This document shows positions 27,552 to 36,363 of a DNA stretch of 64,000 bases, piece by piece. The notes under the pieces are model-generated. The model saw nothing but the letters and a program-made list of their open reading frames with translations. It was not told where the DNA came from and searched no databases. The first letter of the stretch is position 1. Every line of letters begins with the position of its first letter. The translations under genes and the position numbers were made by a program. The stretch is from Mucilaginibacter paludis DSM 18603 (lineage in GTDB: Bacteria; Bacteroidota; Bacteroidia; Sphingobacteriales; Sphingobacteriaceae): the NCBI RefSeq assembly GCF_000166195.2, contig NZ_CM001403.1, positions 7,428,877 to 7,492,876 on the forward strand, read 5' to 3'.

Positions 27552-28895
27552 ATGGCAATTACAAATTTCAGGTTAACTACCGGTCAGTACGAAGAAAACT
27601 TCGCGGATATCCATCCGCCCTTTGAAAACCTTACAGCCGCATTGGTTGAGGCTAACCGTTGTATATTTTGTTACGATGCGCCTTGCATGAAATCGTGCCC
27701 AACCAGCATCGACGTGCCCAAGTTTATCAAACAAATTGCAACTGAAAACATCAAAGGCTCAGCCCATACTATCTTCTCCTCAAATATTATGGGAGGTGGC
27801 TGCTCCAAAGTTTGCCCGGTTGAAAAATTATGCGAAGGCGCCTGTGTATATAACCTGATGGAAGAAGAACCCATCCAGATAGCCCGCCTGCAACGCTTCT
27901 CGACCGAGAAGGCTATCCAGGAAAAATGGCCTTTATTCACCCGCAAACCTTCTAACGGCAAAAGGGTAGCGGTTATTGGAGCTGGTCCTGCCGGGCTATC
28001 CTGTGCCCATGTTTTATCCCGTGAGGGTATCGATGTGACCATCTACGAAAAAGAAGCCAAAGGCGGCGGATTAATGACTTATGGCATAGCTGCCTATAAA
28101 GTTACCGACCAGTTTTGTGAAGACGAGGTGAACTATGTTTTATCCTTAGGAGGTATCGAAATTAAATATAACCAGGAATTGGGTAGAGATATTCACCTTG
28201 CCGATTTGCAAAACCAATACGATGCCGTATATATCGGTATCGGTGTTGGGCTGGCCCGTCAGCTTGGTATTCCGGGCGAAGAACTGGAAGGCGTGGTTGA
28301 TGCCATCAGCTTTATTTACGACATCCGTAGCAAGGATTTCAGCGAGGTTAGGGTAGGTGAGAACGTTGCCGTAATAGGCATGGGTATGACCGCTATTGAT
28401 GCCGCAACCCAGGCTAAGCGTTTGGGGGCCAAACAGGTAACCATGGTATACAGGCGTACCCAGGCCGAGATGCCATGTACACAAGTTGAGCTGGATATTG
28501 CCAAACTGGACGGCTGTAACATTATTTGGCTGGCTGCCCCACAACAAATTATAGGTGAGGATGGTAAAGTGACCCAGCTGGTTTGCAGTAATATGGTTTT
28601 GGGTGAACCCGATGCAAGTGGAAGGCGATCACCGGTTGAAACCGGCGAAACAACCATCCTTGATGTGGACATGGTGATTAAAGCCGCCGGGCAAATGCCT
28701 TTCGAGGCTTTAGTATCAGGCATCAACCTCCAAAACCAATACGGAAAAATAGTAACCGCCGCGAACGGCGTAACCAGCATAGCCGGTGTTTTTGCCGGTG
28801 GCGATTGCGTAAACGGAGGACGAGAAGTAGTAGATGCCGTACAAGCCGGAAAAGACGGCGCGGCAGGGATTTTGAATTTTTTGTCGGTTAGTTAG
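27552..28895 (+). CDS. preT: NAD-dependent dihydropyrimidine dehydrogenase, PreT subunit
   Basis: 447 residues, GltD-like. N-terminal Fe-S ligands are C37, C40, C45 and C49, with a second set C84, C88, C93 and C98. FAD-binding VIGAGPAGLSCA lies near 139-150 and NAD-binding VIGMGMTAIDAA near 275-286. It transfers electrons between NADH and PreA for reduction of uracil or thymine. The gene is separated from preA by a 270 bp repeat-rich hairpin region. Confidence 0.93.
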   Translation: MAITNFRLTTGQYEENFADIHPPFENLTAALVEANRCIFCYDAPCMKSCPTSIDVPKFIKQIATENIKGSAHTIFSSNIMGGGCSKVCPVEKLCEGACVYNLMEEEPIQIARLQRFSTEKAIQEKWPLFTRKPSNGKRVAVIGAGPAGLSCAHVLSREGIDVTIYEKEAKGGGLMTYGIAAYKVTDQFCEDEVNYVLSLGGIEIKYNQELGRDIHLADLQNQYDAVYIGIGVGLARQLGIPGEELEGVVDAISFIYDIRSKDFSEVRVGENVAVIGMGMTAIDAATQAKRLGAKQVTMVYRRTQAEMPCTQVELDIAKLDGCNIIWLAAPQQIIGEDGKVTQLVCSNMVLGEPDASGRRSPVETGETTILDVDMVIKAAGQMPFEALVSGINLQNQYGKIVTAANGVTSIAGVFAGGDCVNGGREVVDAVQAGKDGAAGILNFLSVS

Positions 28896-29165
28896 TGGTT
28901 ATTTTGGTTATTGGGTTATGAAGTTAGTGGTTATTGGGTTATTAGGTTACTGAGTTATTTTGTTAAGTTAGTGAATTACGCGGGTTGCTAACTTAACAAA
29001 ATAGATTAATAAACACAGGTAACCAATAACTTATCAACTATTGGTTAATCAATAACTGAATAACCAGTAACTCAATAACAAATGACTTACCAATCCCACC
29101 ACCAAATAACTAAATAACCACTACTAACCCATTAACCAATAACCCAATAACGAATAACCAACAAC
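28896..29165. repeat. Low-complexity inverted repeat region between preT and preA
   Basis: The left half is built from GGTTATTGGGTTA-like words and the right half from TAACCAATAACC-like words, so the transcript could form a long imperfect hairpin. At the tip is a perfect 16 bp arm pair: TATTTTGTTAAGTTAG (28956-28971) and its complement (28988-29003), 16 nt loop. No gene is seen. Confidence 0.8.
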
Positions 29166-30434
29166 ATGGCAGATATATCATCAGATTTTTTAGGAATTAA
29201 ATCGCCAAACCCGTTTTGGTTGGCGAGTGCCCCCCCAACGGATAAAAAGATCAACGTGTTACGCGCTTTTGAAGCCGGATGGGGCGGTGTGGTATGGAAA
29301 ACACTGGGTACGCAGGTAAAAAACGTATCGTCGAGATATTCGGCGGTTGATTATCATGGCAGCAGGGTGATGGGGTTCAATAATATTGAACTGATATCCG
29401 ACAGGCCCCTGGCCATCAATCTGACGGAAATTAAAGAAGTACTCAAAGAGTTTCCGGATAGGGCCATGGTCGTATCCTTAATGGCTGATAACACCCGCGA
29501 AAGTTGGCACGAATTAATTAAACAGGTACAGGATACAGGCGCTCATGGCCTTGAGCTCAACTTTGGCTGCCCGCATGGAATGACGGAGCGGGGCATGGGA
29601 GCGGCAGTTGGCCAGGACCCGGAAATTGCCCGCATGGTGGTAGAGTGGGTAATGGAAGTTGCCCAGATCCCGGTAATTACCAAGTTAACGCCTAACGTTC
29701 ACTCGGTGGTGCCAACGGGTTTAGCTTCGGTATTGGGTGGCACCAATGCGCTTTCGCTGATCAATACGATACAATCCGTAACCGGTATCGATCTGGATAC
29801 CTTAATTCCCAACCCTAATGTGGGGGGGAAATCGGCATTCGGTGGATATTGCGGACCGGCAGTAAAGCCTATCGCTTTGAAGATGCTGACTACCATTAGT
29901 CAGAACGAAATTACCCGGCGGGTACCCGTATCCGGCATAGGTGGCATCAGCACCTGGAAAGATGCCGTTGAATTTATGTTGCTCGGCGCATCCAACGTGC
30001 AGGTGTGCACTGCCGTTATGAAGCACGGTTTCCGCATTATTGAGGATCTGTGCGAGGGTTTGAGTTACTGGATGGACGATAAAGGTTTCAACACGCTGAA
30101 CGATTTTATAGGTAAGTCTATACCGGCCATGTCTAACTGGGAAGATCTGGATATCAATTACCATGTAATAGCCAATATTAACCAGGATAAATGTGTGCAT
30201 TGCGGTTTATGCTATATCGCCTGCGAGGATACATCACATCAATCCATCGCCCTCGATTATGGTAAGCCCTATAACAAGTACACCATTAAAGAAGAGGAGT
30301 GCGTAGGCTGCAATTTATGTAACCTGGTTTGCCCTGTTGACGATTGTATAACCATGGTAGAGCACCGAAAAGGTGATGAGTATATCAACTGGAAAGATTA
30401 TCAGCGCCTTGGGTTACCGCTCAACGATCATTGA
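29166..30434 (+). CDS. preA: NAD-dependent dihydropyrimidine dehydrogenase, PreA subunit
   Basis: 422 residues. Residues 1-320 form the FMN-binding TIM barrel (dihydroorotate-dehydrogenase-like), with active-site C135 and H137 in NFGCPHGMTERGMG, matching the general-acid cysteine of animal dihydropyrimidine dehydrogenase. Two [4Fe-4S] clusters are predicted at C343, C346, C349, C353 and C379, C382, C385, C389. With PreT it reduces uracil to dihydrouracil, the first step of the pathway encoded upstream. Confidence 0.95.
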   Translation: MADISSDFLGIKSPNPFWLASAPPTDKKINVLRAFEAGWGGVVWKTLGTQVKNVSSRYSAVDYHGSRVMGFNNIELISDRPLAINLTEIKEVLKEFPDRAMVVSLMADNTRESWHELIKQVQDTGAHGLELNFGCPHGMTERGMGAAVGQDPEIARMVVEWVMEVAQIPVITKLTPNVHSVVPTGLASVLGGTNALSLINTIQSVTGIDLDTLIPNPNVGGKSAFGGYCGPAVKPIALKMLTTISQNEITRRVPVSGIGGISTWKDAVEFMLLGASNVQVCTAVMKHGFRIIEDLCEGLSYWMDDKGFNTLNDFIGKSIPAMSNWEDLDINYHVIANINQDKCVHCGLCYIACEDTSHQSIALDYGKPYNKYTIKEEECVGCNLCNLVCPVDDCITMVEHRKGDEYINWKDYQRLGLPLNDH

Positions 30435-30710
30435 TTTAAAAAGCAAAATTTAACTTTTTTAGGCCTTATAAAGTATTTTTTATTGGTAATTTTATGTAAA
30501 AAAGCAAAAATATCCTTTTTATGTTAAATAATTGTAAATAAATTAATTCATCTTCTTGGTTTTGTGAAAGTAAAGTTCTAAATTTAAGGGTTGTGTATAA
30601 AAAAACTGCGTAAAAGATCCGGTTAAACCGTCTTCCAAATAGTTTCAGAGTTAATTAACGAGAGCTCATTATAAAAGCCCTGAATTTTTTTAAATTTTAC
30701 TGTTAGTACT

Positions 30711-31043
30711 ATGCATCCTGAAGTTGAAGCCGTAATTAAATTTCCAGTAGAAGGTTACCTGGAGCCCAATGAACTTGCTCAGCATAATGCCGAGAAGCTG
30801 ATTAACCACATCACCAAAAAAGGTTTATACCAAACCAACATGTTAAATAAAACGTGGACGGGTGGTTTGAGTATCTATTTAACCATTGCCGATTGGCAAT
30901 TCCACATGCAGGCTAATAACGAGGGGCGGATAGTTTACATTCTTTTTAAGGGGCAGGAAAAGCTGGACTGCGGCAGCGTGTTTTACGAAGAGTATTCGTA
31001 CATCCTTTCGCATTATTTAAACGCCATTAAGTTTAGCGCGTAG
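30711..31043 (+). CDS. Hypothetical protein
   Basis: 110 residues, unrecognised. There is no signal peptide or membrane segment, and the protein is rich in aromatic and polar residues. It lies 276 bp after preA in the same direction, the gap being AT-rich with no clear terminator, so it could have its own promoter. No function is proposed. Confidence 0.6.
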   Translation: MHPEVEAVIKFPVEGYLEPNELAQHNAEKLINHITKKGLYQTNMLNKTWTGGLSIYLTIADWQFHMQANNEGRIVYILFKGQEKLDCGSVFYEEYSYILSHYLNAIKFSA

Positions 31044-31082
31044 GGTGGGGGGATGAGTAAGATCAAGGGCAACATTATATAA

Positions 31083-31295
31083 GATCGTTATTATAAGGAA
31101 CGAAGCAATCTCTATGCTTACAGGGCGAAATTATAGAGCAGCTACGCCTATTAGAATTAGCAGTAACCGCTACATTAAACGCAGGCTAAAAACCGTCGTC
31201 ATTGCGAGGTACGAAGCAATCTCATGCTATACAGGGCGAATCTGCAGAGCCACTCTGCCTATGTAGAGATTGCTTCGTACCTCGCAATGACGAGT
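31083..31295. repeat. Palindromic extragenic element (family R4), one intact and one decayed copy
   Basis: Intact copy: 27 bp perfect inverted arms at 31197-31223 and 31266-31292, extendable by one pair, enclosing 42 bp. The outer end reads CGTCATTGCGAGG and the arms contain GAAGCAATCTC. A degenerate copy at about 31083-31150 keeps GAAGCAATCTC, ACAGGGCGAA and the closing GCCT. The gap 31044-31460 holds no gene beyond these. It may be a MITE-like element; no transposase here is linked to it. Confidence 0.8.
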
Positions 31296-31460
31296 GGTGA
31301 GGTATTGGTCGCGATCAAGTTTTTCATGGTTTTCATACCAGGTTTAACCCGGTAAATCGAGACAAACAATTAACATAAACGGAACAATAGTTTCAACAAT
31401 AAAGTATACCATTACACAACAGCTTACAGAGTACTATGCTGTTTGTACCAAAACGAAGGA

Positions 31461-32162
31461 ATGAAAGAAGATAAGATACGCAGTGCATTTGAAAACAAAA
31501 ATTGGCATCAGATTAAGGTTACCGACTCATGGCAGATTTTCAAGATTATGGCTGAGTTTGTAGACGGATTTGAAAAATTAGCTAAAATAGGGCCCTGTGT
31601 TTCCATTTTTGGTTCGGCGCGTACAGCAAGGGAGCACCGGTACTATGTATTAACAGAACAGGTAGCTGCATTATTAACCAAACAGGGCTACGGCGTGATA
31701 TCGGGCGGAGGGCCGGGTATTATGGAAGCTGCAAATAAAGGCGCGTTTGAAGCCGGCGGAAAATCGGTAGGCCTGGGGATTGAACTCCCCTTTGAAGCCT
31801 TTGACAATAAATACATCGACCGCGACAAGCTACTGGAGTTTAAATACTTTTTTGTGCGCAAGGTAATGTTTATGAAGTATGCACAAGGTTTCATTGTAAT
31901 GCCGGGTGGTTTTGGTACGCTCGACGAGTTTTTTGAAGCGGTTACGCTGATCCAAACCGGTAAAATTGCTCGGTTCCCGATTGTGTTGGTTGGGTCGGAT
32001 TATTGGAGCGGTTTGATTGAATGGGCAAAGGATAAAATGCTGTCGGGAGGCAATATCAAAGCAGAAGATTTAAACTTGTTTCGTTTAGTTGATACTGCCG
32101 AAGATGCTGTTAATCATATTGTTAAATTTTATGAGAAGTATGTTATTAAGCCGAATTTTTGA
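31461..32162 (+). CDS. LOG-family nucleoside 5'-monophosphate phosphoribohydrolase (TIGR00730)
   Basis: 233 residues from the ATG at 31461 (the frame runs back to a TTG at 31443). Family signatures: SGGGPGIMEAANKGA (phosphate and base binding) and MPGGFGTLDEFFE (catalytic PGGxGTxxE). Enzymes of this type hydrolyse AMP or cytokinin nucleotides to free base and ribose 5-phosphate. Its place next to AMP nucleosidase and adenine deaminase points to adenine release from nucleotides. Confidence 0.88.
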   Translation: MKEDKIRSAFENKNWHQIKVTDSWQIFKIMAEFVDGFEKLAKIGPCVSIFGSARTAREHRYYVLTEQVAALLTKQGYGVISGGGPGIMEAANKGAFEAGGKSVGLGIELPFEAFDNKYIDRDKLLEFKYFFVRKVMFMKYAQGFIVMPGGFGTLDEFFEAVTLIQTGKIARFPIVLVGSDYWSGLIEWAKDKMLSGGNIKAEDLNLFRLVDTAEDAVNHIVKFYEKYVIKPNF

Positions 32163-32214
32163 TCGGAAAAATTATTTAGAAAGGAGGCGTTGCTTTTTAG
32201 GCAGCGGATAAATT

Positions 32215-33102
32215 ATGGATTTATTAAACAGAGAAAACATGAACGAGGAAAAGGATGTTAAGAAAGATCCTGCCATTGTTGAGCGTTCAAAAAAAATTAA
32301 AGAGGTACAAAGCCCCATCAGGGCGGGCCTGAAAACCAAAGACGCCATTGTGGTGAACTGGCTGCCGCGCTACACCGGCAGGCCGCTGGATGATTTTACA
32401 CCCTACATCATCCTGACCAATTTTTCGGGATATTTACAGCTGTTTTCCAAATGGCATGATGATGCACCCATTATTGGCCTGGATAAACCGATGCAAAGCG
32501 TATCCGCCAACGGTATTACCATTATCAATTTTGGTATGGGCAGTGCGCTGGCAGCCACCGTTATGGATCTGCTGACGGCTATACACCCTAAAGCCGTTGT
32601 TTTTTTGGGCAAATGCGGCGGTTTAAAGAAGAATAATAATGTTGGCGACCTTATACTGCCCATAGCGGCGATACGCGGCGAGGGGGCTTCAAACGACTAT
32701 ATGCCGCCCGAAGTTCCAGCGTTGCCTTCCTTTGCTTTGCAAAAGGCGATATCAACCACCATCCGCGAGCATGACCGCGACTACTGGACCGGCACCTGCT
32801 ACACCACCAACCGCCGGGTTTGGGAGCATGATAAAAAGTTTAAAAAGTATTTGAAATCCCTCCGGGCTATGGCCATCGATATGGAAACGGCCACTATTTT
32901 TACCACCGGCTTTGCCAATAAAATCCCCACCGGGGCATTGTTGCTCGTGTCAGATCAGCCGATGATCCCCGAAGGGGTGAAGACTGCCGAAAGCGACTCA
33001 AAGGTTACCGAGCGGTATGTGGAAACTCATTTAAGGGTGGGGATAGAATCGCTTAAGCAATTGATTAATAATGGTCTTACGGTAAAGCACTTGAAGTTTT
33101 AG
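32215..33102 (+). CDS. amn: AMP nucleosidase
   Basis: 295 residues of the phosphorylase-type nucleosidase fold, the short form found in Bacteroidota. Visible: GMGSALAATVMDLL, FLGKCGGLKKNNNVGDLILP, AIDMETATIF (the Met-Glu that contacts ribose) and LLVSDQPM with the catalytic Asp. It converts AMP to adenine and ribose 5-phosphate. An ATG nine codons in (32239) is a possible start. A GC-rich palindrome begins at its stop codon. Confidence 0.88.
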   Translation: MDLLNRENMNEEKDVKKDPAIVERSKKIKEVQSPIRAGLKTKDAIVVNWLPRYTGRPLDDFTPYIILTNFSGYLQLFSKWHDDAPIIGLDKPMQSVSANGITIINFGMGSALAATVMDLLTAIHPKAVVFLGKCGGLKKNNNVGDLILPIAAIRGEGASNDYMPPEVPALPSFALQKAISTTIREHDRDYWTGTCYTTNRRVWEHDKKFKKYLKSLRAMAIDMETATIFTTGFANKIPTGALLLVSDQPMIPEGVKTAESDSKVTERYVETHLRVGIESLKQLINNGLTVKHLKF

Positions 33103-33126
33103 AGCCCTAGCCCCCTGAAGGGGGAA
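33100..33126 (+). repeat. R2-family palindrome beginning at the amn stop codon
   Basis: TAGAGCCCTAGCC followed by CCCCC-TGAA-GGGGG. The TAG is the stop codon of the AMP nucleosidase gene. It may serve as a 3' stem-loop between convergent amn and ade; no U-tract follows. Confidence 0.6.
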
Positions 33127-33203
33127 CGAAAATTTACGAATTTTGAATTAGGACTTACGATTTACCTGATAAGAAGATTGTTAATCTTAATTCGTTAACG
33201 TAA

Positions 33204-34829
33204 TCAAATTAGCTTAAACTCGTTACCATCAAAGAGGCCTTTATCGCTCAATTTTAAATGAGGGATCACCAGCAGGGCCATGAAGGATAACGTCATGAAG
33301 GGAGCGGAGAGCGCTGAGCCGAGTTTTTTGGCTTTGGCATCGATATCGGTATAAGCTTTGGCAACCTCGTAACCGTCCTGATCGCTCATTAAGCCTGCAA
33401 CAGGCAGGGGCAGAATAGTTTCTTCGTTTTTGCTTACACAGCTGATGCCGCCACGGGCTTTGATAATCAAATTTACCGCTCTGCAAATACTTTCATCGTC
33501 AACGCCCACAACTACGATGTTATGGCTGTCGTGCGCTACGGATGAAGCGATTGCGCCTTCGGTTAAGCCGAAATTTTTGATGAACGCTTTAGCGATGGGC
33601 GCATGATGATAACGGTTTACAACGGCAATCTTCAGGATGTCATCCTTTAAATCCGGTTTTAGTATTCCATCTTCGGGCTTGAGTGCAACCATCAATTTAT
33701 TGGTGATCAATTGCCCGTCAATCGCTTCAATTACAGGAGTTAGTCCATCAAATTTATCCTCGTGGAAATAAATAAAATCTTCCGGAATTTTTTCGATACA
33801 ATCAAAATTGTTGTTCATTCCGGCGGATGCCCCGCTGATTTTTGATTGGCCTTCATCGGCTACCAGTACGCCGTTGATATAGGTTTGGAGTACTTCAAAG
33901 CGGCTCAGGTTCTTCACCAAAATAAAATCGGCGTCATCTCCAACCTGCAATAGTCCTATGTTTAATTTGTAATGCTCTACGGGGTTAATACAGGCCGCCT
34001 GGAGGATTTTAAATACATCAATGCCTCTATGTGAGGCTCGACTGCAAAGTTCGTTTATATGACTTGCTACGAGGCTGTCGGGGTGCTTGTCGTCGCTACA
34101 GAACATGATATGCTCTGAATGATCGTGTAAAAGGTCGGCCAGGGCATCGAAGTTTTTGGCTGCGCTCCCTTCGCGGATCAATATTTTCATGCCGTGGCTT
34201 AATTTATCCAAAGCCTCCTCTTGGGTAAAACATTCGTGGTCGGTACTGATGCCTGCCTCAATGTATTGCCTGGCCTGTTCGCCTCGTAAACCCGGCGCAT
34301 GGCCGTCAACAGGTTTCCCTGCGTCCAGAGCGCTTTTAATTTTGGCCATTACCTCCGGGTCATTATTTAACACGCCCGGAAAATTCATCATCTCCGTAAG
34401 GTATTTAATCTCGTCGCGCTTTAAAAGTGCTGCTACATCACCGGCACTGATGTTTGCCCCGGCAGTTTCAAAAGTTGTAGCCGGCACGCAACTCGGCGCG
34501 CCGAAATTAAATTTGAAGGGTACGGTTTTGCCGTTCTCAATCATATACTCTACACCCGCCAGTCCGCACACGTTGGCAATCTCATGCGGGTCGCTCACGG
34601 TGCCTACGGTACCATGCACAACGGCCAGGCGCGCAAATTCTGCAGGTATCAGCATCGAGCTTTCAATGTGCACATGCGCGTCTATAAAGCCCGGCATCAT
34701 GTATGCCAGCGAGTTTTCGTTATCTACTTCAACCTTTACTACAGATACTATCTTTCCATCGGCAATGGCGACCGTAGCGGGATAAATATCCCTGTTTTTA
34801 ATATCGACGAGCTTCGCGGTTATCTGCAT
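33204..34829 (-). CDS. ade: Adenine deaminase
   Basis: 541 residues from the ATG at 34829. The frame is open upstream, but that part translates a palindrome and overlaps the neighbouring gene. Amidohydrolase motifs: GFIDAHVHIESS (first metal His pair), SDPHEIANVCG, and CSDDKHPD in the C-terminal half of the barrel. Length and motifs fit bacterial Ade (Mn/Fe-dependent), which deaminates adenine to hypoxanthine. It links the nucleotide-cleaving enzymes on one side to the urate pathway on the other. The last residues fit the Ade C-terminal domain. Confidence 0.93.
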   Translation of the reverse strand: MQITAKLVDIKNRDIYPATVAIADGKIVSVVKVEVDNENSLAYMMPGFIDAHVHIESSMLIPAEFARLAVVHGTVGTVSDPHEIANVCGLAGVEYMIENGKTVPFKFNFGAPSCVPATTFETAGANISAGDVAALLKRDEIKYLTEMMNFPGVLNNDPEVMAKIKSALDAGKPVDGHAPGLRGEQARQYIEAGISTDHECFTQEEALDKLSHGMKILIREGSAAKNFDALADLLHDHSEHIMFCSDDKHPDSLVASHINELCSRASHRGIDVFKILQAACINPVEHYKLNIGLLQVGDDADFILVKNLSRFEVLQTYINGVLVADEGQSKISGASAGMNNNFDCIEKIPEDFIYFHEDKFDGLTPVIEAIDGQLITNKLMVALKPEDGILKPDLKDDILKIAVVNRYHHAPIAKAFIKNFGLTEGAIASSVAHDSHNIVVVGVDDESICRAVNLIIKARGGISCVSKNEETILPLPVAGLMSDQDGYEVAKAYTDIDAKAKKLGSALSAPFMTLSFMALLVIPHLKLSDKGLFDGNEFKLI

Positions 34830-34875
34830 GATGGGGTAAAGGTAAAAAGGTTGATTCTTTGTTTGCAATTTTTTT

Positions 34876-34911
34876 AAGCCCTCCCTTCCGGGGAGGGTTT
34901 GGGTGGGGCTA
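34876..34911 (-). repeat. GC-rich palindrome (family R5) beginning at the stop codon of the CitE-like gene
   Basis: On the minus strand it reads TAG-CCCCACCC and then a CCCTCCC / GGGAGGG-type stem. The TAG is the stop codon of the upstream minus-strand gene. It separates that gene from ade. Confidence 0.6.
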
Positions 34912-36336
34912 TTTCCTTCTGCCTTCCAAAATTCTGAAGAACGACCGGCTTCGTATCTCGTCCAGAGTAAGGCCTGTTGCCAGCGCTTCTTCTTCGGTAA
35001 TGGCACCGCAGTTCATGGCCTTTAAAAAGAAGTTGAGCAGCCCCTGCCCGGTTGCGGCATCGTCAAAAATATCTCCCGTGAGGGTTGATATGGCCGCTCT
35101 TTCTACAAAGGTTTTCAGGCGGTAAACGGCATCTTCGTAGCTACTTAAAAAGAAGTTATAGGTAGCCGCGTAACGCATCGGCAGTTGCGCCGGGTTCAGG
35201 TCCCAGCCCTGGTACATGCCATTGATCAGCGAGTGCGTAGTATGTGTAAAGCCAATTTTCCAGGCATGGTGTACGGCCTCGCGGTTTTCTTTCAGTTGCT
35301 CAAAGCTCAGATCGTCGCCCCGGTGCGGGCCTATGGGGATCACATTGGTTGCGCCGTCGGATAAAAATATGCCTGTCCCTCCGAGGGCTACCTTGGTCAT
35401 GTGGTGGGCGAAATCGCAAACGGAATGCGCCATGGTTTGATACTTTGCGGTAATTCCGCAAGAGGCAGTATAGTCGTAAGTGCCAAAATGAGCAGCTATG
35501 CAGCGGCCCTCGCTGGCTTTAATAATCCGGAATAAAGGGTTACGGCCTTCGTCGTCCATTACAATCTGGGTGGCCTCAACCATGGTTTCCATTTTGAGGT
35601 ATCCGGCAGGCAGGTTATTCGCCTTCTCGATGATCTCAAACAAATTCACCAAAGTGATCACCTGCTCGGGGATGGTAACCTTAGGCAGCATCACCACAAA
35701 GTTTTCGGGCAGTTTGCCTTGCGTTTGCTCAAACAGGGTAGACAAAAAAATGTCGAGTGTACGTACGCCACGAGCTTTTAAATCTTCGGTAAATGGTTTG
35801 ATGCGGATGCCGATAAAGGGCGATATGGTGCCGTTTTGCATACCCAAAGCCAGCTCATGGGCGGCATTTACCGCAGTAGCATCTTCCTCATCGTCGGGGC
35901 GGTTGCCAAAGCCATCTTCAAAATCTATCCTGAAATCCTCAACTGCTTCGGTTTGTAGTTTTTTTACAATTTTGTTGTAAACCGAATAAGCCAGCCAGGC
36001 GCTTTCTTCTTTTCTTTCGGCCTCGGTCATGCTGTCCAGTTGATGTGTGAGCCTGGCGATATCACTTTCCAGGTGGGGCAGGTGCTTGTGTCCGTCTAAT
36101 TGCAATACCCTGGCCAATACTACAAAGTTGGGCGCATAAGTTTGCAGGTTCTTCAGGGCAATTTCGCCCATCCTCACTGTGGTATCCGATTTGAAAAGGT
36201 TGGCCCCGCCGTAAACGGTATGTACCGCTTGCCGGTCGGGTTTATCACCCGGATACTTTTTTTGGAATGCGATGTTGGCAGTCCCCAATTGGTTTAATAA
36301 GTCGTTTTTTTCAGTGTCGTTGATGCTGAATTTCAT
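34909..36336 (-). CDS. CitE/HpcH-like TIM-barrel protein (DUF6986 type), function unassigned
   Basis: 475 residues. Motifs of the citrate lyase beta / malyl-CoA lyase superfamily: DFRIDFEDGFGNRPDDEEDA (Mg-binding acidic pair), IRIKPF (substrate Arg), VVMLPKV, KMETMVEA (Mg-binding Glu) and AAHFGTYDYTASCG. Related proteins are annotated as DUF6986 or loosely as phosphoenolpyruvate kinase; I know of no demonstrated activity. It is co-oriented with six purine-degradation genes and 27 bp from uraH. Since members of this superfamily condense or cleave at glyoxylate, a role in using glyoxylate or cleaving ureidoglycolate is a reasonable inference. Confidence 0.75.
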   Translation of the reverse strand: MKFSINDTEKNDLLNQLGTANIAFQKKYPGDKPDRQAVHTVYGGANLFKSDTTVRMGEIALKNLQTYAPNFVVLARVLQLDGHKHLPHLESDIARLTHQLDSMTEAERKEESAWLAYSVYNKIVKKLQTEAVEDFRIDFEDGFGNRPDDEEDATAVNAAHELALGMQNGTISPFIGIRIKPFTEDLKARGVRTLDIFLSTLFEQTQGKLPENFVVMLPKVTIPEQVITLVNLFEIIEKANNLPAGYLKMETMVEATQIVMDDEGRNPLFRIIKASEGRCIAAHFGTYDYTASCGITAKYQTMAHSVCDFAHHMTKVALGGTGIFLSDGATNVIPIGPHRGDDLSFEQLKENREAVHHAWKIGFTHTTHSLINGMYQGWDLNPAQLPMRYAATYNFFLSSYEDAVYRLKTFVERAAISTLTGDIFDDAATGQGLLNFFLKAMNCGAITEEEALATGLTLDEIRSRSFFRILEGRRK

Positions 36337-36363
36337 TTGATCTGAATTGAGTTCAGGCTCCCT

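Noticed and set aside
34156..34785. 209-codon frame antisense to adenine deaminase
   Set aside because: Shadow of a well-supported gene on the other strand.
34830..35006. 59-residue N-terminal extension of adenine deaminase
   Set aside because: It overlaps the CitE-like gene and translates a palindrome; family members start at the MQITAKLVD position.
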